Below, in pieces: positions 54,488-64,000 of a stretch of 64,000 nt of DNA. Both the position numbers and the translations under genes were made by a program. Within the stretch, counting starts at the first letter, position 1, and each line of letters starts with the position of its first letter. The notes below the pieces were generated by a model that saw nothing but the letters and a program-made list of their open reading frames with translations, had not been told where the DNA came from and searched no databases. The DNA comes from Pseudomonadota bacterium (lineage in GTDB: Bacteria > Desulfobacterota > Desulfobulbia > Desulfobulbales > JAGXFP01), in assembly GCA_018823285.1 (NCBI GenBank), contig JAHJIQ010000019.1:1-64000 (forward strand), given 5' to 3'.

Positions 54488-55230
54488 TTAGTTCTGCGTG
54501 GGAACCAGGGTTTTCCTGCCGAACAATCGTACCGCAAGAATACTGATTTCATAGAGGATCACAAGAGGACCGGCCATCAGGACCTGGTTGACCACATCGG
54601 GGGTCGGGGTGAGAATGGCGGCGATGACGAAGGCGATCAGAAAGGCATACTTGCGGTTCTTGCTTAGGAATGGCGCGTCGATGATGCCCAGTTTGGCCAG
54701 AAAGACCATCGCCACCGGCAGCTCAAAAACCACACCGAAGGCGATCAGAAGGCGCAGGCTGAGGGAAAAATACTCGCTCACCGCGGGCATGGCGCTCAGG
54801 TGTTCATTGGAATAGCCCATCAGAAAGCGAAAAGCTGGCGGAAAAACCACAAAATAACCGAAGGCCGCGCCGCCCAGAAAACAGAAAGAAGATAAAACAG
54901 TGAATGGCAGAAGCGCCTTTTTTTCATGCTGGTAGAGGCCGGGGGCGATAAAGCGCCAGACCTGGAACAGAATCACCGGACTGCCGAGCAGAACACCACA
55001 GGACAGGGCGAGCTTCAGATAAAAAAAAAGGCCTCCTGGTACGAAGTGAAGATCAGGGAGGACTTGTCGGGCAACACATCGAAGAGCGGCTTAAAGAACC
55101 AGAACCCGATCTGCTGAATAAAATAATAGGAAACCGCAAAGCCGATCCCCACTGCGACAAGCGAGATGATCAGGCAATCGCGTAATTCGGCCAGGTGTTC
55201 GGTGAGAGGTTGTTTATTCAAATCGTCCAT
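54488..55230 (-). pseudogene. tatC: TatC twin-arginine translocase subunit, frameshifted at a homopolymer
   Basis: Two frames together encode a complete TatC. The first (55230-55015) gives the N-terminus, including PLTEHLAELRDCLIISLVAVG, and stops just after QEAFFFI. The second resumes in another frame with LKLALSCGVLLGSPVILFQVWRFIAPGLYQHEKKALLPF and runs to 54488 with all later membrane segments (FELPVAMVFLAKLGII). The break is at a run of nine A residues (55021-55029; nine T on the coding strand). One additional base there would restore the frame. It is a real mutation, slippage-corrected expression or a sequencing error; the sequence alone cannot decide. No tatA or tatB is adjacent. Confidence 0.85.
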
Positions 55231-55352
55231 CAAATATGTGACCGGTCGGTAAATTTCCGTTAGAATGGGTTGGTTTTCGAATCTCGTCCCGGCCGGAACC
55301 GGTCGGATCGGGCACTATACTACAATCAAACCCGACACGAAACAACCGGATA

Positions 55353-56237
55353 ATGAGCATCAACAAAAACCAGTTTGCCGACGGTCTGGAAATCATGCGC
55401 CGGCCAATCCTGCCACTCGCCCGTCTGGCAATGCTTCTCTATCTGACCGGCCCCTTCGAGACCGTTGAAGAGCTCCTTGCCGAACTGGTCGAACCCATTG
55501 AAACCGGTGGCAGAAACTACGAGCAGCCGGGGCAGTTCCTGCAGGAATTTCTCTCCCCTCTCCGCCTGATGGAATCCCTGAAGAATGCCCGGCCGCCGGC
55601 GGCAAGAATTCTCGATGAAAACCAGGACCCGCTTGATCCCATGGAAGGTCTTGAACTTCTGATCTCCCAGCAGGCCCTGACCATGGAACTCGAAAAGATC
55701 AACAGCCTTCTCTGCCGACCCTGCGGATGCAAATTGTGCTGCATCGGCCCTGAGGATACTCTCGCTCAGGAATATTTCGAGATACCTCTCACTGAGGATG
55801 AATCCCGCCTCTTTGCCCTGTCCGTTGTGAATAATGATCTGAGCAGAAAAAGTCTTCCCGCAGATGAACCACCTGTGACCATCAACGGCCGCCCATTTTA
55901 TGAGGGAGAAAGCCGTATCTATCACTGGCGTTCCGGTTGGAGCATGGTGCTGCCACGCCACACCTCCTGCCCGGCCCTGGACCGCGAGACTGGCGGCTGC
56001 CGAATTTATCCGGATCGCCCGGAGGTTTGCCGTCGCCCGCAGATTTTTCCCTATGTGCTGGAACGCCAACCCTCTCTGGATATTGAATATGAAGGACGCG
56101 TTCTCCAAACATTCATCAGGCAGAAAAAGCTCCTGGCCGTCTGGGACTGTCCCTATGTCAAAACTTTGAAAGACGAAATTGCCGATTACGCTGAAGCCTG
56201 CGAACTTGAACCGGTCTTCAGGGAAAACAAAGCATGA
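55353..56237 (+). CDS. YkgJ-family cysteine-cluster protein
   Basis: A 294-residue cytoplasmic protein. After a helical N-terminal half it has the YkgJ metal/Fe-S-type motif CRPCGCKLCCIG near residue 117, later HTSCPALDRETGGCRIYPDRPEVCRRPQ (Cys near 202, 212 and 222) and a final WDCPYV. These cysteines are the known signature of the family, which probably binds zinc or an Fe-S cluster, but its reaction is unknown. It is transcribed divergently from tatC and converges on the next gene with a 7-nt gap. Confidence 0.85.
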   Translation: MSINKNQFADGLEIMRRPILPLARLAMLLYLTGPFETVEELLAELVEPIETGGRNYEQPGQFLQEFLSPLRLMESLKNARPPAARILDENQDPLDPMEGLELLISQQALTMELEKINSLLCRPCGCKLCCIGPEDTLAQEYFEIPLTEDESRLFALSVVNNDLSRKSLPADEPPVTINGRPFYEGESRIYHWRSGWSMVLPRHTSCPALDRETGGCRIYPDRPEVCRRPQIFPYVLERQPSLDIEYEGRVLQTFIRQKKLLAVWDCPYVKTLKDEIADYAEACELEPVFRENKA

Positions 56238-56244
56238 TCGCTTC

Positions 56245-56934
56245 CTATCTCTTTTCCCTGGTGGCAACATAGTGTTTCCACAATGGAGTCACCCTTTTTA
56301 TCCGGTCGATACCGATACGGTCCCAGAAAATTGCCGGCCGACTTCTGCTCCCCTCGACATTGTTGAAACCTGTCGGGGTGAGAACTGCATTGCACGGAAA
56401 GTCCCATGGATCTCGCGGCAATTCCGCCACCACTCTTTCAGGGTCATCGACGGCGGCGACTACCTGGAACTTGGCGGCAAGACCACCGGTTTCTGCAAGC
56501 ACAGCAAGGGCGAGATCAAAAAAACCCTTTCCATCACCCAGAAAAAACCCGCTCTCATCGGCCATAAGCGGATGGTCAACCAGCAGATCAATATTCAACC
56601 CTTTCAGGTCGCTGTTATCAAGACGTTTCCCATACCTGGCCAAACCTTTATAGGTCACTGCCATCGACATATTTTTGAACGGAATCGCAAATGGCCTGAT
56701 CAGGAAAAATCCCTCCTTCATCCCCGGCCCGGGCATGACCAGTTCCTTGCCATCGACCAGGACATTCAGCCGGACCTGCTTGAGAAGCATCGAAGGCCCG
56801 CAATACACCCGATCAGCTTTCTTGTAGATACCCTGTTTTCTCAAGATTTCAGCAACCCTGCCGGCCTGAGGTTTTAAAAAACTCTCCACTCCGGGGGAAA
56901 ATTTTTCCCGAAGCATCTCCTTGCTGAATTTCAT
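56245..56934 (-). CDS. Conserved hypothetical protein
   Basis: A 229-residue soluble protein (MKFSKEMLREKFSPGVESFL, later MPGPGMKEGFFLIRPFAIPF and DPWDFPCNAVLTPTGFNNVEG). It has no signal peptide or membrane segment and no motif I can name. Composition and codon use match the neighbours. It converges on the YkgJ-like gene with a 7-nt gap. The 218 bases upstream, to the next gene, contain nothing recognisable. Confidence 0.5.
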   Translation of the reverse strand: MKFSKEMLREKFSPGVESFLKPQAGRVAEILRKQGIYKKADRVYCGPSMLLKQVRLNVLVDGKELVMPGPGMKEGFFLIRPFAIPFKNMSMAVTYKGLARYGKRLDNSDLKGLNIDLLVDHPLMADESGFFLGDGKGFFDLALAVLAETGGLAAKFQVVAAVDDPERVVAELPRDPWDFPCNAVLTPTGFNNVEGSRSRPAIFWDRIGIDRIKRVTPLWKHYVATREKR

Positions 56935-57152
56935 CCCGATTCTCGTCTGCCTGAAATTTTGACGTTGGTAACTTGTCTTCCGCTACGATACTAATCAATA
57001 AAAACTCGGATAGACACAGAATACTGAAGAGAAATACCGTGTGCCGGAATGCATTGCTCTAAAAAAACTTTTGGGAGTCTGAACGGGGTTCTGGTAGTAA
57101 AAAAAGAATTCAGAAGTGAAAGTGCTTAGAATCGTACCTAACGGCAATCAGG

Positions 57153-58277
57153 TTATAGCCGCGACACCTTCTTGGCATCATAAAGGATCTGCAGGGGGCC
57201 TGAACTGTCAAGCTTAACCGGCATCAGACCTGAAATGTCCGCGGAACGATCCACTTCCGGTTTTTGTTCTCCTGAAGCCGATGTAGACTGAATGCGACCG
57301 AAGCCGAACTCGACCAGCTCCCTGATATCGTCCCACATGGTCTCACTGCCCAGAATTGCTACGGTCAGCAGATCGTCACCTCTTTTGAACTGGCCGACAT
57401 AGGTCTGCCTGGCGGCATTGGTGAAGCCTGTTTTGCCTCCTTCAGCGCCATCAATCTGCCACAAGGCCCGGTTATGATTACGCAACAGTTTCCCATATCC
57501 GGTCCGGATCTTTGCCCTGGCAACTCTCTCTGCAAACTCGGGATTGTCCATGGCCCGGTTAAAAAGGATGGCAAGATCGCGGGCGGTAGATTTCTGGCCG
57601 CGGGCCGTGAGACCGGTCGCCGTCTTGCAGACAGTTTTGGTTGCTCCCCAGGCCTTGGCCTTATATGTCATGAGTTTTGAAAAAACCCGCTCGGACCCGG
57701 CTATTTTTTCAGCCAGGGCGACACTCGCATCATTGGCTGAAGACAGGAGGACCGCATTGATCAAATCATCGGCCCGGTATGATTTCCCGCGCTGGATATT
57801 GATTTTGGAACTTGGCATCGCCGCCGCTTTTCGACTTGCGGGAACCCATTCGTCATCGTCCAGGTTCTGGATGGCAATCAGCCCGGTGAGGATTTTGATG
57901 GTGCTGGCCGGTTGAGCAGCAAGGTCAGGATTATGGGAATAAAGAATCTGACCGCTTTCACCATCCATGACAATCGCGCTTCTTGAGGAAATTTTTCTCC
58001 TGAGATCGACCGCGGAGATCAACCGCTCTCCGCCATGACTGTCCGGCCTGGTTTTGTGCCTGGAAAAGGTTGAAAGATCTGCCACGGTTGCCGGAAAATC
58101 ATCCCGCTCCGACTCAGGAGAAGAACTATCCGGTTGAATTTTGTGAACTGAACTGAGGGATGCGACTGGCGCACGCCGTTTCTTGCTGCTGCTCCTGGCC
58201 TGGACGGTGGCAGGCACAGCGAAAGAAACCAGCAAAAAGAGAAGGAGGAGATACAATATCGGACAACGATCTCTCAT
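57153..58277 (-). CDS. D-alanyl-D-alanine carboxypeptidase (peptidase S11, DacA-like)
   Basis: A 374-residue penicillin-binding protein of the PBP5 class, which trims the terminal D-Ala of peptidoglycan stems. A signal peptide (ILYLLLLFLLVSFAVPATVQA) leads into a basic, low-complexity linker of about 80 residues. The S11 domain has SxxK in PASTIKILTG, SxN in SSANDASVALAE and KTG in EGGKTGFTNAA, all in order. No clear amphipathic membrane-anchor helix is seen at the C-terminus. It stands as a single gene. Confidence 0.92.
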   Translation of the reverse strand: MRDRCPILYLLLLFLLVSFAVPATVQARSSSKKRRAPVASLSSVHKIQPDSSSPESERDDFPATVADLSTFSRHKTRPDSHGGERLISAVDLRRKISSRSAIVMDGESGQILYSHNPDLAAQPASTIKILTGLIAIQNLDDDEWVPASRKAAAMPSSKINIQRGKSYRADDLINAVLLSSANDASVALAEKIAGSERVFSKLMTYKAKAWGATKTVCKTATGLTARGQKSTARDLAILFNRAMDNPEFAERVARAKIRTGYGKLLRNHNRALWQIDGAEGGKTGFTNAARQTYVGQFKRGDDLLTVAILGSETMWDDIRELVEFGFGRIQSTSASGEQKPEVDRSADISGLMPVKLDSSGPLQILYDAKKVSRL

Positions 58278-58309
58278 AGGGATTACACTTCAATAAATTT
58301 AAAGCCAGG

Positions 58310-58360
58310 TTGAGCAACATGCCTGCTCAAGCAAGACACTTACACCCGAAGGGTGAAAAT
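58310..58360 (-). repeat. Family E repeat (diverged copy)
   Basis: Reads TTGAGCAACATGCCTGCTC...ACACCCGAAGGGTGAAA, a diverged copy in reverse orientation just upstream of the DacA-like gene. The remainder of the 400-base gap 58278-58677 is AT-rich and must hold the divergent promoters; nothing else was recognised. Confidence 0.6.
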
Positions 58361-58677
58361 AATAATTATTTTACAATGCCATAGTGTATTCTCCTCCTTA
58401 AACCTTACCCTACCGGCCTGCAGATTTTTCGTAAGCAAACCAGTAACTTAGAGATATATTGAATCACCACGAAAAGCAAGAATATTTTTTAACTTTCCGC
58501 CGTATCACACTGTTTTTATGGCATTAAACAGGACATTATACGCCGAAAAACACACATCATATTGTGTGCTTCTCGCATAAAGCTACAACATGAAGTAAAA
58601 TCAACCATCCTGTAAGTTGCTGATATTTTTTTAAATTCCACAAAATTTACTCATCAATAAGCACCGGATATCACTCA

Positions 58678-59211
58678 ATGAAACCTCTATTTTCCTCCGC
58701 AGTGTATCAAGACGGAAACTTCATTTTCTATTTTATCAGTCACCACAAATCGGTCATTCATATCACCGCATCTTCGGCAAAGCATGAAAGGGCGGCTGCC
58801 TTCCTCTCGCTGTTTGTTCCCCAGGCACCGCATATCTCGCCAGCTGAGAAAAGTCACGCCTGCAATCTCATTAGCGCCCATATTTATCAGCCCGACATCC
58901 CCGGACGGCATGTAGATTTTGAAAACAATTTCTTCCTGCGGCGAGGGACTTTATTCCAGAGAAAGATATGGCGTCTGCTCCTTGAAATTGGCTACGGCGA
59001 AACAATGACATACAGCAAACTTGCATTAAAGGCAGGTGTCCCGGGGGGAGCCAGGGCCATCGGCAATGCGTGCAATGCGAATCCACTGGCCCTGATCATC
59101 CCCTGTCACCGGGTGATCGGCGTCAACAATCCCGGCGGTTACGCCGGAGGCAGGGAAGTGAAATTGAAATTGCTGGAAATAGAAGCGGAGCGGTTTAACT
59201 GCAGGAAATGA
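58678..59211 (+). CDS. ogt: Methylated-DNA--protein-cysteine methyltransferase
   Basis: Suicidal repair protein that removes O6-alkyl groups from guanine; 177 residues. The C-terminal domain is clear: the wing segment GNACNANPLALIIPCHRVIG with the acceptor Cys in PCHRV, after the recognition helix segment TYSKLALKAGVPGGARAIG. The N-terminal domain is present but diverged, as usual for Ogt. It is a single gene. Confidence 0.95.
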   Translation: MKPLFSSAVYQDGNFIFYFISHHKSVIHITASSAKHERAAAFLSLFVPQAPHISPAEKSHACNLISAHIYQPDIPGRHVDFENNFFLRRGTLFQRKIWRLLLEIGYGETMTYSKLALKAGVPGGARAIGNACNANPLALIIPCHRVIGVNNPGGYAGGREVKLKLLEIEAERFNCRK

Positions 59212-59221
59212 AGCCTCAGAG

Positions 59222-59293
59222 GAACAGCTTGCTTGCGAGACATCGAGACTTATAACTCAAGGTGGTGCTGAAGTGAGTACCCGCTGGGTGAAA
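59222..59293. repeat. Degenerate family E-like sequence
   Basis: GCTTGCGAGACATCGAGACTTATA matches the inserted segment of the long E variant at 9450-9481, followed by CGCTGGGTGAAA. It lies between ogt and cheB. Confidence 0.5.
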
Positions 59294-59310
59294 ACAGACC
59301 TTTTCAAACC

Positions 59311-60387
<1,077 letters not shown>

Positions 60388-60468
60388 TCACTGAAACATG
60401 GCGGCTCATTATAACTGAATATTTCTGAAAACCTGCCCACCCGGCGGTTTTAATTGAACAAATCCGCG

Positions 60469-60948
60469 CTAACCAATCCTGTCAAGATTGCCGAAATCTA
60501 TCCACAGATAGCCGAATTCCGTCTCATACACGCATGCACCAGGCGCATCAAGAAGACCGCCCGGAGAAAATCCGGTAGACATGGTTGCGGATGGAATCCC
60601 CAGCTGGCATTTTGCTTCGGGATCAATTTTCCCCAACAGTCCACCCACCGCCATATTGGCAGCCTCCCGGACCGCATCAATGACCTTTTCCTCGTCGACC
60701 GCCTCTTCGTCAATGCCCATGAAATTGATGGCAATGTTTCTGGCCAAATCTTCAGGAAAAAAGAACATTGCCTGGAAAGAAGAGCCATCTCCACAATTGA
60801 TAGCTATCCTCGCCTCAACATAATGTTTCTCTGACTCCCACATTTCCCGGGGCGGCTGATCCGCCAGGGGTTCGATCGGGATGTAAAACATGATTCCGAA
60901 AACATCGGCCAGAGACTGATAAACCATCTGCCTGAGATCGTCATTCAT
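60469..60948 (-). CDS. cheX: CheX-type chemotaxis phosphatase
   Basis: A 159-residue CheC/CheX/FliY-fold protein. The single phosphatase motif of CheX (Glu-x2-Asn) is visible in VREAANMAVGGLLGKI near residue 93. It is expected to dephosphorylate CheY-P. It sits between cheY and cheB, 46 nt after cheY. CheC would carry two motifs, so CheX is the better name. Confidence 0.8.
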   Translation of the reverse strand: MNDDLRQMVYQSLADVFGIMFYIPIEPLADQPPREMWESEKHYVEARIAINCGDGSSFQAMFFFPEDLARNIAINFMGIDEEAVDEEKVIDAVREAANMAVGGLLGKIDPEAKCQLGIPSATMSTGFSPGGLLDAPGACVYETEFGYLWIDFGNLDRIG

Positions 60949-60994
60949 ATCACACCTGTACTATGAAATATTTTTTGGCCGATGCCCGGGCCGA

Positions 60995-61432
60995 TCAGAA
61001 ATCCAAGTCACCACCTTCTTCGGCGACACTGTCTTCTCCAGGGACAAACCCATATTTCTTATTCAGAATCTTCAGCATGATCTCCCGAATGGTTTCCGGC
61101 ACAAAGGGCTTCTTGATGTAGCCCTCGGCGCCAAGGCGAACGGCCCTGGTGATTTTGGTTTCACTCGCCTCAGTCGACACCATGATCACCGGAATGTTTT
61201 TAATCCCGGAATCTTTTTTGAGCTCTTCAAGAAACTGCAGCCCGTCCATGACCGGCATATTGATGTCGGTGAGAATGATATCGACCTTATTACCGCGCAC
61301 GACTTCAAGTGCCTCGGCACCATTCTCGGCCTCCAGGAATTCTCCCACCGGGACCCCGGACATCTCCACCACGCGCATGACCACGCTGCGGATCGTCTTT
61401 GAATCATCAACTATCAACACATTGAATTCCAT
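60995..61432 (-). CDS. cheY: CheY-like response regulator
   Basis: A 145-residue stand-alone receiver. The acidic pocket is VLIVDDSKTIRS, the phospho-acceptor Asp is in ILTDINMPVMDG, Thr/Ser is in MVSTEASE, and Lys is in GYIKKPFVPE. The ~25-residue C-terminal acidic extension is longer than in enteric CheY. It is in the che operon between the HDOD gene and cheX. Confidence 0.9.
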   Translation of the reverse strand: MEFNVLIVDDSKTIRSVVMRVVEMSGVPVGEFLEAENGAEALEVVRGNKVDIILTDINMPVMDGLQFLEELKKDSGIKNIPVIMVSTEASETKITRAVRLGAEGYIKKPFVPETIREIMLKILNKKYGFVPGEDSVAEEGGDLDF

Positions 61433-61487
61433 TGCTTCACCCTCTGGTCCTATCTGACTTATGCAACAGATACGCCAGTGAACATGA

Positions 61488-62333
61488 TCAAATATTCAGA
61501 ATATCCTCGGCCTTTTCCATCTCCATGACAACTTCGGCCATCAGCAGGTCCATCTTCTCTTCAGTAAATCCAAGCTTCGCCATTTCCTCGCCATTCACCC
61601 TTGAGGCAAGACCATCCGCCCCGACCCCGATTCCTGTCGAGATCACCAGGCTGTTGCTTAAGGTGACAACCTTCATCAAAGGTCCACCCTTCAGTGAGTC
61701 GAGTTCATGGTGCATCCTGACTGCTTCGACCATCTCCTTGTCAAACTCCCATTTTTCAAGAATTCTGGCGCCAAGTTCCGGATGGGAAATGCCGAGGCAT
61801 TTGACTTCCGCCTCAACAAAAGAGCAGTTCTTGAGTCGAACCATGGCCATGATCTTTTCAAATTCATCGGCAACAAAACTGCTGACCACTCTTTTGCCGA
61901 TATCATGGAGAAGCCCTGCAGTAAAGGCAGCCGAGGAATCCACACCCGGGATCTCCCTGGCCAGCATCTTGGCGGTAATGGCCACGGCCACGGAATGCTT
62001 CCAGAGATCTCCCTGCTCGAGATCATATCCGGCCCCGACCGCCCCCTTATAATATTTGGCGCTGCTGCTCGCGATAATGATGTCTTTCAGGATCGACTGG
62101 CCGATCACCACCAGAGCATCATCCAGTGACGTAACCTTGCGGGAAAGCCCGAAATATGCGGCGTTGCACATTTTCAGGACATTCGCCGTAATGGCCTGAT
62201 CGAACTGAATCACCTCCGCCAGGTCTTTTGCTTTCACCTCCGGATTATCAATCATCCCCATGACCTTGTGCGCCACTTTCGGGAAAGAGGGAATATGTTT
62301 GACCATGCTCAGTATTTCTTCTGCCCTGCTCAT
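61488..62333 (-). CDS. HDOD-domain signalling protein
   Basis: A 281-residue protein that is entirely an HDOD domain (SFPKVAHKVMGMIDNPEVKAKDL, SLDDALVVIGQSILKDI, FTAGLLHDIGKRVV). Most HDOD proteins are regulators related to HD phosphohydrolases; in this one an HDIGK motif is retained, so hydrolase activity is not excluded. Its start overlaps the cheD stop as ATGA, which ties it to chemotaxis signalling. Confidence 0.88.
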   Translation of the reverse strand: MSRAEEILSMVKHIPSFPKVAHKVMGMIDNPEVKAKDLAEVIQFDQAITANVLKMCNAAYFGLSRKVTSLDDALVVIGQSILKDIIIASSSAKYYKGAVGAGYDLEQGDLWKHSVAVAITAKMLAREIPGVDSSAAFTAGLLHDIGKRVVSSFVADEFEKIMAMVRLKNCSFVEAEVKCLGISHPELGARILEKWEFDKEMVEAVRMHHELDSLKGGPLMKVVTLSNSLVISTGIGVGADGLASRVNGEEMAKLGFTEEKMDLLMAEVVMEMEKAEDILNI

Positions 62334-62809
62334 ATCTCATATACCCCCTTACCGGAAACTTTGAGGGTAGTAACACCTGTTGCCACGTCGATACTTACGG
62401 TCCGGTTGACCGTGCCACCGACATCCTCTTTGGCAATCATGACCTTGTTCTTGAGAAACATTTTCCTCAACGTCATGTAGTTTCTCTTGCCGATATTAAA
62501 TACCCCGTCGGCGTCCATAATCTGTCCTCCGCCGACAACCTTGATCACCATCCGGGTCTTGGATGCGCCAAGCTTGTATGCCTCCTTGAAAAGCAGGGGG
62601 ATCCCGGTATCCGCAAACATGCAGGGCTTTCTCTCAGCCTTGTCCTTGTCAAGACTTGATTCCGGCAGCATATAATGAAGAATGCCGCCCACCCTGGCCT
62701 CTGGGTCATAGATTACCAGTCCTATGCAGGAACCGAGGGAGTAGGTGATCAAGGTATCCTCCGGCGCCTTGCTGACCTTCATATCAGATATTCCAACTAC
62801 AATTTTCAT
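62330..62809 (-). CDS. cheD: CheD chemoreceptor glutamine deamidase
   Basis: A 159-residue receptor deamidase. The catalytic Cys is in YSLGSCIGLVIYDPEARVGG and His follows in GILHYMLP; the later FKEAYKLGASKTRMVIKVVGG segment is typical. GGAGG before the ATG at 62809 decides the start; the frame is open to 62998 but only because it runs under the cheR 3' end. In other bacteria CheD also binds CheC-type phosphatases, which fits the cheX gene in this operon. Confidence 0.93.
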   Translation of the reverse strand: MKIVVGISDMKVSKAPEDTLITYSLGSCIGLVIYDPEARVGGILHYMLPESSLDKDKAERKPCMFADTGIPLLFKEAYKLGASKTRMVIKVVGGGQIMDADGVFNIGKRNYMTLRKMFLKNKVMIAKEDVGGTVNRTVSIDVATGVTTLKVSGKGVYEI

Positions 62810-62895
62810 CCGAAATCGCCCTCCATTTGCCTTGAAACGACTGCCACCTGGTAGTGTTAGACAAACCAACCTACTTACAAAAAGTGCCCTGCCGA

Positions 62896-63768
62896 TTATT
62901 TTCTGTAGGCCGTTGCCGCCATCTGCGTAAATCCATGCTTGATATTCGATATACTCTCGGAGTGACCGATGAACAGATACCCTCCGGGCCTGAGGCACCG
63001 ATGGAATTTTTCTACAAGTTCCTTCTGGGTCTCCCGGTTAAAATAGATCATCACGTTCCGACAGAAAATTACATCAAGCTCCTCCTGCCATGGATATTGG
63101 TCCATCAGATTAAAATGCTTGAAACTGATTCTTTTCTTAAGGTTTTCCCGTACTTTCACGAGACCGTCACTCCTGCCCACCCCTTTCTGAAAATAACGCT
63201 TCAGAAAAAGCGGCGGCACCTTGACGACCCGTTCCTCTGGATAAACCCCTCTTTCCGCAATTGCCAGAACCTTGGTCGATATATCCGTCGCATGAATATT
63301 GAAGTTCAGGGCCGGATATTTTCGCAGATAATCATCAACAACCATTCCCAAAGTATAAGGCTCTTCGCCCGATGAACAGGCAGATGACCACATCGTGATC
63401 TGATTTTTTCTGGGGCCAATGGTTTCGATCAATTTCGGCAGAACCTCGGTGACCAGATGATCAAAATGTGCATTCTCGCGAAAAAAACTGGTGAAATTGG
63501 TCGATACACTGTCGATCATATGGACCAACTCACCCGCCCCTCCATTGCCGATCACGTGATCATAATAATCCTGAAAAGACTCGATGCCGGTCACCCGCAA
63601 TCTCTTCCCGAGTCGCGCGTTAAGAAGTTCCCGCTTCTCGGATTTGAGAAATATGCCGGTTTTGTCAAAGATCAGACTGCTGAAAGCCTGAAACAATTCC
63701 ATCGACATCTTCTCATGGCCGAAGCCCGAAACGGACCTGGCAGAATTATGCGGTTGTTTCATCAGCAT
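62896..63768 (-). CDS. cheR: CheR chemoreceptor methyltransferase
   Basis: SAM-dependent methyltransferase acting on receptor glutamates; 290 residues. The N-terminal helical domain (FQAFSSLIFDKTGIFL) is followed by the catalytic domain with motif I in MWSSACSSGEEPYTLGM, ATDIST, the FCRNVMIYFNRETQ segment, and PGGYLFIGHSESI near the end. The ribosome-binding site is weak at both available ATGs (63768, 63762). It lies between cheW and cheD. Confidence 0.96.
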   Translation of the reverse strand: MLMKQPHNSARSVSGFGHEKMSMELFQAFSSLIFDKTGIFLKSEKRELLNARLGKRLRVTGIESFQDYYDHVIGNGGAGELVHMIDSVSTNFTSFFRENAHFDHLVTEVLPKLIETIGPRKNQITMWSSACSSGEEPYTLGMVVDDYLRKYPALNFNIHATDISTKVLAIAERGVYPEERVVKVPPLFLKRYFQKGVGRSDGLVKVRENLKKRISFKHFNLMDQYPWQEELDVIFCRNVMIYFNRETQKELVEKFHRCLRPGGYLFIGHSESISNIKHGFTQMAATAYRK

Positions 63769-63852
63769 TCAATCAGTATTGAATTAACCAGCTGCGGTCG
63801 AGCCACGGCTGGAAAGTCACGCACCACGCGACCAGCTTCTACACCGCCAGTA

Positions 63853-64000
63853 TCAGTGTTCACTGAATTGCAGGTCGATCCCTTTGCCGACCACCTTGTC
63901 AACATCAACAAGAATTGTCACTTCGCTGTTCACCTTGGCCATCCCGAGAATACTCGTCGAATCACCGAGTCTGGAACCGAAAGAAGGGGGAGGCTCAATG
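63853..64000 (-). CDS. cheW: CheW coupling protein (C-terminal part, runs off the window)
   Basis: The last 48 residues of CheW are visible, with IEPPPSFGSRL, SILGMAKVNSEVTILVDVDKVV and a short tail ending FSEH. CheW links receptors to CheA. The gene continues beyond position 64000. Its stop at 63853 lies 84 nt before the cheR start, so it opens the visible che operon. Confidence 0.88.
   Translation of the reverse strand, partial: IEPPPSFGSRLGDSTSILGMAKVNSEVTILVDVDKVVGKGIDLQFSEH

Noticed and set aside
62810..62998. N-terminal extension of CheD
   Set aside because: The extension is cheR sequence read in another frame; GGAGG before the ATG at 62809 marks the true start.

Overview
The window looks like chromosomal DNA of a mesophilic, flagellated sulfate-reducing bacterium of the Desulfobacterota, most likely of the Desulfobulbales type. 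This rests on dissimilatory sulfite reductase (dsrA, dsrB, dsrD) with a DsrN-type amidase and sulfate adenylyltransferase (sat). They sit beside housekeeping genes in an arrangement common in that group, a complete late flagellar block and a chemotaxis operon. No rRNA or tRNA gene and no CRISPR array was recognised.

Layout. 1-7.8 kb: leftward housekeeping block (argJ fragment, secA, short GNAT N-acetyltransferase, SPOR protein, argS, alr, membrane protein). 8-14 kb: a ferredoxin, a small Cys-rich protein, and an envelope block of three YkuD-like proteins plus a lipoprotein. That block lies between repeat-rich intergenic stretches. 14-21 kb: sulfite reduction (dsrN, a three-gene TPR/HEAT operon on the opposite strand, dsrD-dsrB-dsrA). 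21-30.6 kb: CoA-disulfide-reductase-like flavoprotein, PLD-like protein, a topoisomerase-I-like protein that has lost its catalytic residues, a divergent giant acidic FGE-like protein, and aroB. 31-32.3 kb: sat. 32.6-42.7 kb: flaG, a FliT-like gene, fliS, fliD, a giant flagellin, and a MAF-type flagellin-modification protein behind a sigma-54 promoter. 42.8-50.9 kb: surface-sugar genes (methyltransferase, two radical SAM proteins, a CBS-NeuB-SAF-TIM-barrel fusion, an SDR and a CMP-sugar synthetase), best read as a nonulosonic-acid flagellin glycosylation locus. 51.3-54.3 kb: a small accessory island (AlbA_2 protein plus ParA-like ATPase, IS3 remnant, lone ParD-like antitoxin). 54.5-59.2 kb: tatC broken at a homopolymer, YkgJ-like protein, DacA-type peptidase, ogt. 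59.3-64 kb: leftward chemotaxis operon cheW-cheR-cheD-HDOD-cheY-cheX-cheB.

The most distinctive non-coding feature is a dense set of small non-autonomous mobile elements. Family A (about 290-340 bp; inverted ends related to CTCAACTTTCTGA; 7-bp target duplications) has three full copies and one half copy. One copy has jumped into a family B element, and the uninterrupted B copy elsewhere shows the empty site. Family B (about 200 bp) has roughly 20-bp inverted ends and an 8-bp duplication. Family D (220-269 bp) has perfect 13-bp ends and 5-bp duplications. A 55-bp hairpin unit (family E) and a 130-bp repeat (family C) are also scattered in the gaps. The protein-level candidates for new biology are the inactive topoisomerase paralogue, the acidic-repeat FGE-like protein and the AlbA_2/ParA two-gene module.
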